Source: Sphingopyxis sp. (GTDB lineage Bacteria; Pseudomonadota; Alphaproteobacteria; Sphingomonadales; Sphingomonadaceae). From it: a stretch of DNA of 60,126 nt. The stretch lies in NCBI GenBank assembly GCA_017745175.1, contig JAGHZY010000027.1:1-60126 (forward strand), given 5' to 3'. A program made the translations under genes and the position numbers. This document shows positions 34,055 through 43,201 of the stretch, piece after piece. Numbering within the stretch: position 1 is the first letter of the stretch; each line of letters begins with the position of its first letter. The notes under the pieces were generated by a model. That model had not been told where the DNA came from and did no database searches. It was given only the letters and a program-made list of their open reading frames with translations.

Positions 34055-34954
34055 GTGACGGGCGGGGCGCAGGTGATCGACGGCAAGGCATTCGCCGCCG
34101 GCCTGCGGGCGCGGATCGCCGATGCGGTGCCGGCCTTCAAGGCCGCGACCGGTCGGGCGCCCGGCCTCGCAGTCGTACTCGTCGGCGACGATCCGGCGAG
34201 CGCGGTCTATGTCGGGTCGAAGGGCAAGGCGACCGTTGCGGCGGGCATGGAAAGCTTCGAACATCATCTGCCCGCGACCGCGACGCAGGCCGAGGTCGAG
34301 GCCTTGCTGAAAGAACTCAACGCCGACGAGGCTGTCGACGGCATCCTGCTGCAATTGCCGCTGCCCGGCCATCTCGACGAACAGGCTGCGGTCGCGACGA
34401 TCGATCCCGACAAGGATGTTGACGGCCTGACTCCGGTGAGTGCGGGGCGCCTCGCGCTCGGCATAGCCGGCATGGTGCCGTGCACGCCCTATGGTTGCCT
34501 GTTGTTGCTGCAGGACCGGCTCGGCGATCTGTCGGGCAAGGACGCGATCGTCGTCGGACGCTCGATCCTCGTCGGCAAACCGATGGCGGCGTTGCTGCTC
34601 GGCGCCAATTGCACCGTGACGATGGCGCACAGCCGCACGAAGGATTTGCCTGATCTGGTACGCCGCGCCGATATCGTCGTTGCCGCGGTCGGCCGCGCCG
34701 AGATGGTGAAGGGCGACTGGATCAAGCCCGGCGCGATCGTGATCGATGTCGGTATCAACCGCCTGCCGCCCGCCGACGGTGCTGCGAAAGGCCGGCTGGT
34801 CGGCGACGTCGATTATGACAGCGTCGCTGCAGTCGCCGATGCGATCACGCCGGTGCCCGGCGGCGTCGGCCCGATGACCATCGCCTGCCTGCTGCGCAAC
34901 ACGCTCGTTGCCGCGCACCGACGCGCCGGGCTTGCCGACCCGGAGGGCTTTTGA
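34055..34954 (+). CDS. folD: Methylenetetrahydrofolate dehydrogenase/cyclohydrolase
   Basis: 299 residues starting at GTG 34055, one base after the yggT stop; no ATG fits the conserved N-terminus ([12 protein letters not shown]). Motifs: [17 protein letters not shown] with the catalytic Tyr/Lys region near residues 47-63, [13 protein letters not shown] near residue 100, and the NADP loop [12 protein letters not shown], then DVGINR and [12 protein letters not shown]. It interconverts methylene-, methenyl- and formyl-tetrahydrofolate. The stop overlaps the start of the next gene by one base. Confidence 0.95.
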   Translation: MTGGAQVIDGKAFAAGLRARIADAVPAFKAATGRAPGLAVVLVGDDPASAVYVGSKGKATVAAGMESFEHHLPATATQAEVEALLKELNADEAVDGILLQLPLPGHLDEQAAVATIDPDKDVDGLTPVSAGRLALGIAGMVPCTPYGCLLLLQDRLGDLSGKDAIVVGRSILVGKPMAALLLGANCTVTMAHSRTKDLPDLVRRADIVVAAVGRAEMVKGDWIKPGAIVIDVGINRLPPADGAAKGRLVGDVDYDSVAAVADAITPVPGGVGPMTIACLLRNTLVAAHRRAGLADPEGF

Positions 34955-35622
34955 TGCGCCGTCTGGCCATCGCGGCGATTTCGCTTTCGGTGATTGCGGG
35001 TGGCGCTGCGGGGGCACGCCAACGTGATCCGCTCGCAGCGAACCCCAGCGCTTTCATCGCCGCCGAAATCGGTTTTTCGCGGCTCGCGCAGGAAAAGGGC
35101 CAGTGGACCGCGTTTCGCGAAACCGCGGCGCCGGAGGCTGTGATGTTCGTGCCGCAACGCGTCAAGGCACGCGATTGGCTGAAGTCGCAAAAGGACCCCG
35201 CCGAGGCGGTGAAGTGGCAGCCGCATGCGGTCTATACCAGCTGCGACGGCAATGTCGGCGTCACCACCGGCGCCTGGCAGAAGGGGCCGGCGAACGGCTA
35301 TTTTACGACGGTCTGGCTGCGCGATCCCAAGAAGGGCAAGCTCGCCTGGACGCTCGATCATGGCGATGCGCTGGCGACACCGCGCGAAGCGCCGGATTTT
35401 ATCGCCGCGAAGCAGGCGGCCTGCGGTTCGCGCCCCGCGGTGCCGATCGAGGCGGGCGGCGAGGGTGATGATATGGTCGTCGGCCTGTCGCCCGACCAGA
35501 CGTTGAGCTGGACGTCCACCGTCCGTGCCGACAAGTCGCGCCGCGTGACAATCCGCCTGTGGGACGGCAAGGAGATGGCGACCGTCATCGACGATCAGGT
35601 CGCGGCCCCGAAGCAGCCATGA
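34954..35622 (+). CDS. Secreted protein, SnoaL/NTF2-like by appearance
   Basis: 222 residues from ATG 34954. A signal peptide (residues 1-22, ending AAGARQ) precedes a domain containing EIGFSRLAQEKGQWTAFRET, VMFVPQRVKARDWLKSQ and TTGAWQKGPANGYFTTVWLR. The early helix followed by a sheet with a W-x-R end resembles SnoaL/DUF4440-type cone-shaped domains, but I cannot confirm it. Two Cys (about residues 93 and 153) may pair in the periplasm. It is placed between folD and marC with overlaps of 1 and 4 bases, which indicates co-transcription. Function unknown. Confidence 0.8.
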   Translation: MRRLAIAAISLSVIAGGAAGARQRDPLAANPSAFIAAEIGFSRLAQEKGQWTAFRETAAPEAVMFVPQRVKARDWLKSQKDPAEAVKWQPHAVYTSCDGNVGVTTGAWQKGPANGYFTTVWLRDPKKGKLAWTLDHGDALATPREAPDFIAAKQAACGSRPAVPIEAGGEGDDMVVGLSPDQTLSWTSTVRADKSRRVTIRLWDGKEMATVIDDQVAAPKQP

Positions 35623-36248
35623 TCGACCTTTTCATCTCCGCCTTCGTCACCCTGTTCGTGGTCATCGACCCCCCGGGCTGCGCGCCGATCTATGCCAGCC
35701 TGACGACGGGGGCGAGCGCGGCGCAGCGCCGTTCCATGGCGATCCGGGCGACGGTGATCGCCGGGCTGATCCTCGTTTTCTTCGCGATGTTCGGCGAAGC
35801 GCTCCTGAGCTTTCTCCACATCGACCTCGACAGCTTCCGCATCGCGGGCGGGATCATGCTGTTCATCATCGCGATCGACATGGTGTTCGAAAAGCGCACT
35901 GAACGGCGCGAACAGCGGGCCGAGAAGGTGATGGCGACGCCCGAGATCGAGGATGTGTCGGTGTTCCCGATGGCGATGCCGATGCTCGCGGGTCCGGGCT
36001 CGATCGCCTCGGTGATGCTGCTCGTGTCGCAGAACAACGGACTCGACCGCGCTTTCGTGATCTTTGGTGCGCTGCTGCTCGTGCTGCTGCTGACGCTGGC
36101 CGCTTTGCTTTCGGCCGGACCGCTGATGCGGCTGATCGGCAACAAGGGCGAGGCGGTGATTACGCGTCTGCTCGGCGTGCTGCTCGCGGCGCTGGCGGCG
36201 CAATTCGTGATCGACGGGCTGAAGGCGAGCTTCCCGAGCCTCGGCTGA
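35619..36248 (+). CDS. MarC family integral membrane protein
   Basis: 209 residues from ATG 35619, which overlaps the upstream stop by 4 bases. Six hydrophobic segments occur, with the conserved FVVIDPPGCAPIYASLT at the N-terminus, GGIMLFIIAIDMVF near residue 80 and FPMAMPMLAGPGSIASVM near residue 115; these are MarC/UPF0056 signatures. Despite the family name, a multidrug-resistance role is not supported, and the function remains open. It ends a four- to six-gene rightward cluster and is followed by a hairpin terminator shared with the convergent OmpA-type gene. Confidence 0.92.
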   Translation: MIDLFISAFVTLFVVIDPPGCAPIYASLTTGASAAQRRSMAIRATVIAGLILVFFAMFGEALLSFLHIDLDSFRIAGGIMLFIIAIDMVFEKRTERREQRAEKVMATPEIEDVSVFPMAMPMLAGPGSIASVMLLVSQNNGLDRAFVIFGALLLVLLLTLAALLSAGPLMRLIGNKGEAVITRLLGVLLAALAAQFVIDGLKASFPSLG

Positions 36249-36250
36249 AA

Positions 36251-36278
36251 AAGGGCGCCGCCCGCAGGCGACGCCCTT
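36251..36278. terminator. Bidirectional hairpin terminator between marC and the OmpA-type gene
   Basis: AAGGGCG (36251-36257) pairs with CGCCCTT (36272-36278). On the minus strand the stem is followed by a T-run (CCCTTTTTC), on the plus strand only by TTCGTTT. It lies between two convergent genes, so it best serves the OmpA-type gene and partly marC. Confidence 0.65.
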
Positions 36279-36301
36279 CGTTTCCATGGGAATGGAACCT
36301 C

Positions 36302-36991
36302 TTAACGCGCCGCGTTGACGTCGGCCTGTGTGACCGGCGCGATGCGGATTTCGACGCGGCGGTTGCACTGATAGTCGGCCTCGCTGCGTTCGGGCGAGCA
36401 TTTGAGTTGCGATTCGCCGTAGCCGAGCGTCGCCATGCGCGCGCGCTGGATGCCGCGACCCGCCAGATAGTCGGCGACCGACGCCGCGCGGCGTTCGGAC
36501 AGGCCCTGATTATAGGTGTCGCTGCCGGTCGAATCGGTGTGGCCGTAAACGTCGATATAGGTGCTCGGATATTCGGCGAGCGTCGAGGCGACATTGTCGA
36601 GCGCGCTGCGGAACTGCGACTTCACCATCGCGCTGTTGAGGTCGAATGTGACGTCGCCGGGCATGTTGAGCACGAGCTGGTCGCCCTGGCGTTCGACATC
36701 GATGCCGGTGCCCGCGGTGCGTTCGCGCAGCTTCTTTTCCTGCTGGTCCATATAATAGCCGACGCCTGCACCCGCGACCGCGCCTATCCCTGCCCCGACG
36801 ATTTCCTCGGTGCGGCTGTTGCGTCCGCCGATCAGGTCGCCGAGCAGATAACCGCCCAGCGCGCCGCCGACGCCGCCGATCGCGGCCTTCGAAATCTTGC
36901 GCTCGCCGGTCACCGGGTCGGTGACGCAGCCCGTGAGCGCGATCGCGCCGATGCTGGTCAAAATGGTGAGCTTGATCGTCTTGCTGTTCAT
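36302..36991 (-). CDS. OmpA-family lipoprotein (YiaD-like)
   Basis: 229 residues from ATG 36991 (MNSKTIKLT); the longer open frame is antisense to other sequence. A lipobox LTGC puts the lipidated Cys at residue 22. Residues ~38-80 hold glycine-zipper repeats (GGVGGALGGYLLGD, VGAGIGAVAGAGVGYY), and residues ~115-225 form an OmpA C-terminal domain with DVYGHTDSTGSDTYN and LSERRAASVADYL, in which Asp and Arg bind diaminopimelate. It therefore tethers the outer membrane to peptidoglycan. It is transcribed alone and ends near a shared terminator. Confidence 0.92.
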   Translation of the reverse strand: MNSKTIKLTILTSIGAIALTGCVTDPVTGERKISKAAIGGVGGALGGYLLGDLIGGRNSRTEEIVGAGIGAVAGAGVGYYMDQQEKKLRERTAGTGIDVERQGDQLVLNMPGDVTFDLNSAMVKSQFRSALDNVASTLAEYPSTYIDVYGHTDSTGSDTYNQGLSERRAASVADYLAGRGIQRARMATLGYGESQLKCSPERSEADYQCNRRVEIRIAPVTQADVNAAR

Positions 36992-37212
36992 CTTTTTCGC
37001 TCCCTCTATCCGGCGGATGCGTCTGGCCCTCGCACGCCGCCCTTCCTTGCCGATAACATATGGCCGGCGATCTGGTTCCAAAAAACGCCTGAACGCCGAC
37101 TGAGCAGGGCATTCAGGCGAGTGCCATTGTGCAATGCGCCGCCTTTCGCTTATAGGGTGGGCATGACCGAAGCTGACAGGGGCCGGGCGCCGACGCGCCG
37201 TACGACCGCCCA

Positions 37213-38538
37213 ATGACCCCTTTTCCCTGGTCGGATGTTGTGATCATCCTGATCCTCATCCTGCTCAACGGCGTTTTCGCCATGTCCGAACTCGCCATCG
37301 TTTCGTCGCGCGACCCGCGGTTGCAGGCGGCCGAGAAGCGCGGCAGCCGCGGCGCCAAGATCGCGCGCCAGCTTGCCTCCGATCCGGGGCGCTTCCTGTC
37401 GACGGTACAGGTCGGCATCACGCTGATCGGCGTTCTGACCGGCGCCTATTCGGGCGCGAGCCTCGGCCAGCCCGTGGCCGAGCGTCTGCAGGCCTTGTTC
37501 GGCCTGGAGGCGGAAACCGCCTTGTCGGTGGCATTTGCCGTCGTCATCGCGCTCACAACCTATGCCTCGTTGATCGCGGGCGAGCTCGTGCCGAAACAGT
37601 TTGCGCTCCGCGCCCCCGAACGGATCGCGATCATTGTCGCGCCGATGATGTATTGGCTGTCGCGCATCGCGGCGCCGCTTGTCTGGCTGCTCGACAATAG
37701 TTCTGCGCTGGTCTTTCGCCTGCTCGGGCTCAACCGCGAATCGGAAGACCGGGTGACCGCCGAGGAGCTGCATCTGATCGTCGCCGAGGCGTCGAAGTCG
37801 GGGGTGATCGAGGAAAGCGAACGCGCGATCATTTCGGGTGTCGTGCGCCTTGCCGACCGGCCGGTGCGCGAGGTGATGACGCCGCGCAAGGATGTCGACT
37901 GGGTCGATATCTCGCTCGACGCACGCGGCGTGCGCGACAAATTGCTCGAAACGCCACACAGTCGCCTGCCTGTCGCGCGCGGTTCGGTCGACGATATCGT
38001 CGGCGTGGTGCAGGCGCGCGATATCGCCGCGGCCCTGTTTCAGGGAGAGGTACTCGACCTCGAACAGCTGATGCGCCCCGCCAAGGTCATTCACGACCAG
38101 ATCGATGCGATGGACGCGCTCGAGGCGCTGCGCGCCGCCGAGGTACCGGTGCTGCTCGTCCACGACGAATATGGCCATTTCGACGGGCTGGTGACGCCGG
38201 CCGACCTTCTGTCGGCGATCGCGGGCGAATTCGCGTCGGATCAGGACATCGGCAGCGAGCCTTTCGTCGTCGAGCGTGAGGACGGCAGCCTGTTGATCGC
38301 GGGATCGATGCCCGCCGACCAGATGGCCGAACGGCTGGGAATCGAACTCGGCGACGACCGCGACTATGCGACCGCGGCGGGCCATGCGCTCGCGATCCTC
38401 AAGCATCTGCCCAAGGAAGGCGAGCGCTTCACCGACAGGGGGTGGCGCTTCGAGATCGTCGACATGGACGGGCGCAAGATCGACAAGCTGCTCGTCACCG
38501 GGATCGGCAAGCCGAAAGATGACGCGGACGGCGAATAA
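37213..38538 (+). CDS. CNNM/CorC-HlyC family membrane protein (hemolysin family)
   Basis: 441 residues. Residues 1-~180 form a DUF21 membrane domain with four hydrophobic segments (LILLNGVFAMSELAIVSS at the front, GELVPKQFALR near residue 120), residues ~205-330 a CBS pair (REVMTPRKDVDWVD, VHDEYGHFDGLVTPADLL), and the C-terminus a CorC_HlyC transporter-associated domain (RFTDRGWRFEIVDMDGRKID). Related proteins act in magnesium and cobalt homeostasis; hemolysis is a historical label. It starts 221 bases from the divergent OmpA-type gene. Confidence 0.92.
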   Translation: MTPFPWSDVVIILILILLNGVFAMSELAIVSSRDPRLQAAEKRGSRGAKIARQLASDPGRFLSTVQVGITLIGVLTGAYSGASLGQPVAERLQALFGLEAETALSVAFAVVIALTTYASLIAGELVPKQFALRAPERIAIIVAPMMYWLSRIAAPLVWLLDNSSALVFRLLGLNRESEDRVTAEELHLIVAEASKSGVIEESERAIISGVVRLADRPVREVMTPRKDVDWVDISLDARGVRDKLLETPHSRLPVARGSVDDIVGVVQARDIAAALFQGEVLDLEQLMRPAKVIHDQIDAMDALEALRAAEVPVLLVHDEYGHFDGLVTPADLLSAIAGEFASDQDIGSEPFVVEREDGSLLIAGSMPADQMAERLGIELGDDRDYATAAGHALAILKHLPKEGERFTDRGWRFEIVDMDGRKIDKLLVTGIGKPKDDADGE

Positions 38539-38558
38539 GTCCGCGGGTCGCAGCCGAT

Positions 38559-38574
38559 CGGGCGATAGCGCCCG
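38559..38574. terminator. Possible short hairpin between convergent genes
   Basis: CGGGCG-ATAG-CGCCCG (38559-38574) lies between the stop codons of two convergent genes, directly beside the minus-strand stop. There is no T-run, so function as an intrinsic terminator is uncertain. Confidence 0.3.
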
Positions 38575-39594
38575 TCAGAACTGATAGGCGAGCCCGCCGC
38601 CGAAAAGCCATTGATCGGCGCTGCCGACGTCGGCGACGACCGGCGATCTGGCAAAGCGCGAGAGGAGGCGACCATATTGCGCGCCGCCGATCAGGGTGAA
38701 GCCTTTTCTGAGGTCGCCCGACAGGGCATAGGCGCCGGCGATCCCGATCGTATATTTGCCCGCCGTCGCCTTGCGTCCGGCGGCGTCATAGACGGGCAGC
38801 CCGCTCGCGGCGCTGCCTTCGGGGTCGATGTCGTAATAATAGCGGCCGAAGCCCTTGCCATAGAAATTCACCGACGCCGATACGCCCAGATAGGCGCGTT
38901 TCGATAGCGGCGTGCCGTAATCGATCGTCGGCGAGGCGGTCCAGCTGCCGTGACGGCCCGAAATATCCTTCGATGCCGACATGCGGAAGCCGATCTGGTC
39001 ATATTCGCTCGTGATCACGCCTGTGTGGGTGACCCCGGCGAAAAGCCCCATTTCGACCGCCATCTTGCGTTTGCCAAGCGCGGCGACCTGCGGATCGTCG
39101 GCCTTGCCGCTGCGGTCGCCGCGCAGGCTGATCGTCGGGCCGAACTTGAAATCGGTTTTTTGCCCGCGCCGCTGGCGGATCAGGTCGACCTGGAAATTGG
39201 TGCCGCGGGTCGAGAAGGAATAGCCGCTGATCCGCCCGCGCAAATAAAAGGCAGGCAAGGTGCGGCGGTCGTCCGACCCGTTGTATCGCGGCGTGTTGAG
39301 CACCCCCACGGCAACGGCGAAATAGTCGCGCGACCATGTACGTTCAGGATCGTCGTCCTGCGGCCGCGCCGGGGGCAACAGGATATTCTCGTCGATGTCG
39401 CTATTCTGCAGATAGCGCGCGGGTTCTTCGTCGATTCCGGTCGCAAGCGCGGTGTCGGCATTCGCCGTCAGCTCATAGGGCAGCGAAGTCTCTTCGGCTT
39501 CCGAGGGCGTGGCGAAGGCGATCATGGCAAGGAAGGGAAGCACGCGGGCCGGCCGGGCAATGCAGAGGAACAGGGTCAGGTCGGGCATATGCAT
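38575..39594 (-). CDS. MipA/OmpV family outer membrane protein
   Basis: 339 residues from ATG 39594 (ATG 39588 is also possible); the frame upstream of it is not credible as signal peptide. Residues 1-33 form a signal peptide ending SEAEE. The mature domain has alternating beta-strand patterns (YFAVAVGVLNTPRYNGSDDR, AFYLRGRISGYSFSTRG, GFRMSASKDISGRHGSW, YLGVSASVNFYGKGFG) and ends in AYQF, an aromatic C-terminus typical of outer-membrane barrels. MipA was described as a scaffold for murein enzymes, OmpV as an outer-membrane protein; the actual role is unclear. It stands alone. Confidence 0.88.
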   Translation of the reverse strand: MHMPDLTLFLCIARPARVLPFLAMIAFATPSEAEETSLPYELTANADTALATGIDEEPARYLQNSDIDENILLPPARPQDDDPERTWSRDYFAVAVGVLNTPRYNGSDDRRTLPAFYLRGRISGYSFSTRGTNFQVDLIRQRRGQKTDFKFGPTISLRGDRSGKADDPQVAALGKRKMAVEMGLFAGVTHTGVITSEYDQIGFRMSASKDISGRHGSWTASPTIDYGTPLSKRAYLGVSASVNFYGKGFGRYYYDIDPEGSAASGLPVYDAAGRKATAGKYTIGIAGAYALSGDLRKGFTLIGGAQYGRLLSRFARSPVVADVGSADQWLFGGGLAYQF

Positions 39595-39785
39595 CCGCAA
39601 TAATATCCTCTGGTCTTGCCCCTCTTTACGAGGGTGTAGGTAAACAACACGCCATTGCAACGGCTTCGTCTTGCCGCAGGATGCTTTTGGTCGCATGTGG
39701 CTTTCATGCATCAATGCCCGTCAACCGCTTTCATATTCCCCCGCATGGCCATTGGTTCCCTTCGCCCGCTCCGGCCGCGGTGCGC

Positions 39786-40016
39786 ATGAGCCGGGTCCCG
39801 CGTCTGATCGGCTATGGCTTCATGGCCGCTGCCGCCCTGCTCGCGGCGGTGATGAAGAAGGAAGGCGTCGAAAGCATCGGGCCGTTGCCCGCGGTTGTCG
39901 TCGCGCTGTTTCTGGGCATGGTTGGCGTGATGCTGGTCTTCACTGACCTGATGGTGCGCGGACTTTATGCGCAGGTCGACGCGGCGAAGCGCCGTGAGGA
40001 AGGGGACGGCGACTGA
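39786..40016 (+). CDS. Small membrane protein with two TM segments
   Basis: 76 residues from ATG 39786, with hydrophobic segments at about residues 8-24 and 31-53 and a charged C-terminus ([13 protein letters not shown]). Two other in-frame starts lie upstream (GTG near 39780 and ATG at 39717), and no convincing ribosome-binding site decides between them. It ends 46 bases before dxs and could be co-transcribed with it. No family recognised. Confidence 0.55.
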   Translation: MSRVPRLIGYGFMAAAALLAAVMKKEGVESIGPLPAVVVALFLGMVGVMLVFTDLMVRGLYAQVDAAKRREEGDGD

Positions 40017-40062
40017 CCCCTTTTCGTTCGACACCCCATGCGCTTGGCAGTATGACGGCGCG

Positions 40063-41991
40063 ATGACCGATCGTCCGCATACGCCGCTGCTCGACACGGT
40101 GGATGTCCCCGCCGACCTCCGCAAGCTGAAGCCCGAAGACCTCCGCCAGTTCGCCGACGAGCTGCGCGCCGAGATGATCTCGGCGGTCGGCACGACCGGC
40201 GGCCATCTCGGTAGCGGGCTTGGCGTCGTCGAGCTGACGACTGCGCTCCATTATGTTTTCGACACGCCGCGCGACAAGATCGTGTGGGACGTCGGGCACC
40301 AATGCTATCCGCACAAGATCGTCACCGGGCGCCGCGACCGCATCCGCACGCTCCGGCAGGGCGGCGGGCTTTCGGGCTTCACCAAGCGCAGCGAGAGCGA
40401 ATATGACCCGTTCGGCGCGGCGCATTCGTCGACCTCGATCAGCGCTGCATTGGGCTTTGCGATCGCCAACAAGCTCAAGGACGAACCCGGCCGCGCGATC
40501 GCGGTGATCGGCGACGGATCGATGTCGGCGGGCATGGCCTATGAGGCGATGAACAATGCCGCCGCGGCGGGCAACCGGCTGATCGTGATCCTCAACGACA
40601 ATGACATGTCGATCGCGCCGCCGGTGGGCGGGCTGTCGGCCTATCTGGCGAAGCTCGTGTCGTCGCGGCCGTTCATCGAGCTGCGCGAGATCGCGCGGCG
40701 TTTTGCGCGCAAGTTGCCCGAACCGCTGCACAAGGCGGCGAAAAAGACCGACGAATTCGCGCGCGGCATGGCGATGGGCGGGACGCTCTTCGAGGAACTC
40801 GGCTTCTATTATGTCGGGCCGATCGACGGGCATAATCTCGAACATCTGATCCCCGTGCTCGAAAATGTCCGCGACAGCGACCACGGCCCGGTGCTGATCC
40901 ACGCGGTGACGATGAAGGGCAAGGGCTATGCCCCCGCCGAGGCCGCCGCCGACAAATATCATGGGGTCCAGAAATTCGACGTCATCACCGGCGAACAGGC
41001 GAAGGCGCCGCCGGGACCGCCGGCATATCAGAATGTCTTCGGCGAAACGCTCGCGAAGCTTGCCGACACCGACAGGCGCATCGTCGCGATCACCGCGGCG
41101 ATGCCGTCGGGGACGGGGGTCGACAAATTCGCCAAGGCGCACCCCGACCGGACCTTCGACGTCGGCATCGCCGAGCAGCATGCAGTGACCTTTGCCGCCG
41201 GGCTCGCGGCGCAGGGGATGCGGCCGTTCGCGGCAATCTATTCGACCTTCCTCCAGCGCGCCTACGACCAGGTCGTGCACGATGTCGCGATCCAGAATCT
41301 GCCGGTGCGCTTCGCGATCGACCGTGCGGGCCTCGTCGGCGCCGACGGCTCGACGCACGCGGGGGCGTTTGACGTCACTTACCTCGCGACCTTGCCCAAC
41401 ATGGTGGTGATGGCGGCGGCCGACGAGGCCGAGCTCGTCCATATGACCTATACCGCCGCCGAATATGACGCGGGGCCCATCGCCTTCCGCTATCCGCGCG
41501 GCAATGGCACCGGCGTGGCGTTACCCGACGTTCCGCAGAAGCTCGAGATCGGCAAGGGCCGCATCGTGCGCAGCGGCAAGACCGTCGCGATCCTGTCGCT
41601 CGGCACGCGTCTCGCCGAGGCGCTGAAGGCGGCCGACACGCTCGAGGCGCGCGGGCTCTCGACGAGCGTGATCGACCTCCGCTTCGCCAAGCCGCTCGAC
41701 GAGGAGCTGATCCGCAGGACGCTGGCGAGCCACGAGGTCTGCGTGACGATCGAGGAGAACAGCGTCGGCGGGCTTGGCGCGCATGTGCTGACGCTTGCGA
41801 GTGACGAGGGGCTGATCGACGCGGGGCTGAAGCTGCGCACGATGCGGCTGCCCGATGTCTTCCAGGATCAGGACAAGCCCGAGCTGCAATATGACGAGGC
41901 GGGGCTCAACGCCCCGCAGATCGTCGACACGGTGCTGAAGGCGCTGCGCCATAACAGCGCGGGCGTCGAGGAAGCGGGCGCGCGGGCCTGA
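40063..41991 (+). CDS. dxs: 1-deoxy-D-xylulose-5-phosphate synthase
   Basis: 642 residues from ATG 40063, chosen because it begins the conserved N-terminal region (TPLLDTV, then [10 protein letters not shown]). Motifs: [15 protein letters not shown] with the catalytic His, [15 protein letters not shown], the thiamine diphosphate motif [17 protein letters not shown] with NDNDMSI, and the C-terminal [15 protein letters not shown] with the conserved Glu. It condenses pyruvate and glyceraldehyde 3-phosphate in the methylerythritol phosphate pathway to isoprenoids, which includes carotenoids in sphingomonads. It is followed by a YIP1-like gene 29 bases later. Confidence 0.96.
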   Translation: MTDRPHTPLLDTVDVPADLRKLKPEDLRQFADELRAEMISAVGTTGGHLGSGLGVVELTTALHYVFDTPRDKIVWDVGHQCYPHKIVTGRRDRIRTLRQGGGLSGFTKRSESEYDPFGAAHSSTSISAALGFAIANKLKDEPGRAIAVIGDGSMSAGMAYEAMNNAAAAGNRLIVILNDNDMSIAPPVGGLSAYLAKLVSSRPFIELREIARRFARKLPEPLHKAAKKTDEFARGMAMGGTLFEELGFYYVGPIDGHNLEHLIPVLENVRDSDHGPVLIHAVTMKGKGYAPAEAAADKYHGVQKFDVITGEQAKAPPGPPAYQNVFGETLAKLADTDRRIVAITAAMPSGTGVDKFAKAHPDRTFDVGIAEQHAVTFAAGLAAQGMRPFAAIYSTFLQRAYDQVVHDVAIQNLPVRFAIDRAGLVGADGSTHAGAFDVTYLATLPNMVVMAAADEAELVHMTYTAAEYDAGPIAFRYPRGNGTGVALPDVPQKLEIGKGRIVRSGKTVAILSLGTRLAEALKAADTLEARGLSTSVIDLRFAKPLDEELIRRTLASHEVCVTIEENSVGGLGAHVLTLASDEGLIDAGLKLRTMRLPDVFQDQDKPELQYDEAGLNAPQIVDTVLKALRHNSAGVEEAGARA

Positions 41992-42020
41992 GCGCGTAGC
42001 CGCGCGAAAACGGGGGCGGC

Positions 42021-42686
42021 ATGAACTTCTTCAACCTCCTGAAGTCGCTCGACGAGCTGCTCTACGAGGTGATGTCGTGGCTGATCTTCTATCCGGTCAC
42101 GCTGTGGCGCACGCTGGTGCGGCCGCTGAAGATGATGGACTATTCGGACCTTGAGCAGCGCGATGCCGAAGACCAGCAATATACCGACACGCTGACGCCG
42201 CCGCTGTTCCTGCTGCTGACGTTGATCCTCGGCCATGGGATCGAGCTGTCGATCGTCGGGCAGGCCGAGGAAATCGGAAGCAAGGTCGGCCTCAGCGCAT
42301 TGATCAGCGACGATTCGAGCCTGATCCTGCTGCGCACCGCGACCTTCAGCCTGTTTCCGCTCGTGCTTGCGGCGCGGCTGCTGCGCGCGCGGCGCGAGCC
42401 GATCGACCGCGAGACGCTGCGCGGACCCTTTTATGCGCAATGCTATGTCGCGGCGCCGCTCGCGCTGATGAGCGGATTGTCCGAAGTGCTGATCCGCCTC
42501 GCGCACATATGGTCGGTGCTCGCGGGGGCGTGTCTCTATCTCTTCGCGTTGCTATGGTTCGGCGCCTTGCAGATACTCTGGTTCCGCCAGCATTTGCAGA
42601 CGAGCGCGGTCAAGGCCGTCGGCCACGCGTCGCGCGCGATGGTCGAAAGCCTGATCGCGGTGGCGTTTCTGGCCTGGCTTTTCTGA
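42021..42686 (+). CDS. YIP1-like integral membrane protein
   Basis: 221 residues with about five hydrophobic segments (near residues 60-82, 105-122, 140-160, 163-188 and 205-221) separated by an acidic loop (DLEQRDAEDQQYTDTL). The architecture and the LILGHGIEL stretch agree with bacterial permeases of the YIP1 group, which have no well-defined function. It begins 29 bases after dxs, so read-through is likely. The function remains unknown. Confidence 0.72.
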   Translation: MNFFNLLKSLDELLYEVMSWLIFYPVTLWRTLVRPLKMMDYSDLEQRDAEDQQYTDTLTPPLFLLLTLILGHGIELSIVGQAEEIGSKVGLSALISDDSSLILLRTATFSLFPLVLAARLLRARREPIDRETLRGPFYAQCYVAAPLALMSGLSEVLIRLAHIWSVLAGACLYLFALLWFGALQILWFRQHLQTSAVKAVGHASRAMVESLIAVAFLAWLF

Positions 42687-42689
42687 CGG

Positions 42690-43124
42690 TCAGCCGACGG
42701 GGACGATCGTCGCCTGCGCGATCGCGCAGCGGCGCGGTTCCTCGCCGTCGCTTTCGGCCCAGACGTCGGCGCGCACGATCGCCTGCCGCCGGCCCGCCTT
42801 GACCACGCTGCCCTTTGCGCGCAGCCGACTGCCCTGCGCGGGGGCGAGGAAATTGATCGTATAGCTGCCTGTGACGACGTCGCCGATGACGCTCGATGCC
42901 GCCCAAGCGCAGGCATTGTCGGCCATCAGTCCGACGATCGCGCCGTGCGCATAGCCGTGATGCTGGGTCATGTCGGGGCGCAGCGCGAGCAGCAGTTCGG
43001 CCTCGCCATCGAAACAGCGCAAAGGTTCGACGCCGAGGAAGGCGGTGAAGCCCGACGCGTCGACCGCGACGCTTTTCATGTAGGCGACGGCTTCGTCGTT
43101 GCTGGCAAAACGGTGTCCGCGCAC
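42690..43124 (-). CDS. PaaI-type hotdog thioesterase
   Basis: 144 residues, hotdog fold. Near residue 51 the GYAHGAIVGLMADNAC segment holds the conserved HG(G/A) and the catalytic acidic residue (Asp) of PaaI-type thioesterases; near residues 72-85 comes SYTINFLAPAQGS, and near residue 95 VVKAGRRQAIVRADVWAE. It would hydrolyse an acyl-CoA, possibly aromatic, to release CoA. The divergent HxlR-type regulator and two dyads between them suggest the thioesterase gene is regulated by it. The stop is four bases from the convergent YIP1-like gene. Confidence 0.87.
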   Translation of the reverse strand: MRGHRFASNDEAVAYMKSVAVDASGFTAFLGVEPLRCFDGEAELLLALRPDMTQHHGYAHGAIVGLMADNACAWAASSVIGDVVTGSYTINFLAPAQGSRLRAKGSVVKAGRRQAIVRADVWAESDGEEPRRCAIAQATIVPVG

Positions 43125-43139
43125 GATGCACTCCTTAAG

Positions 43140-43199
43140 GTCTGCAATGCAGACTTATTGCCGCTTGCGCTGAAGGGGCGTCAAGTCTTAAATCCAGAC
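43140..43199. promoter_or_regulatory. Two HxlR-type operator dyads in the divergent promoter
   Basis: GTCT-GCAATGC-AGAC at 43140-43154 and GTCT-TAAATCC-AGAC at 43185-43199 both follow GTCT-N7-AGAC, with centres 45 bases apart (about four helical turns). The second ends 2 bases before the regulator start, so binding would block both genes. Confidence 0.6.
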
Positions 43200-43201
43200 T
43201 T

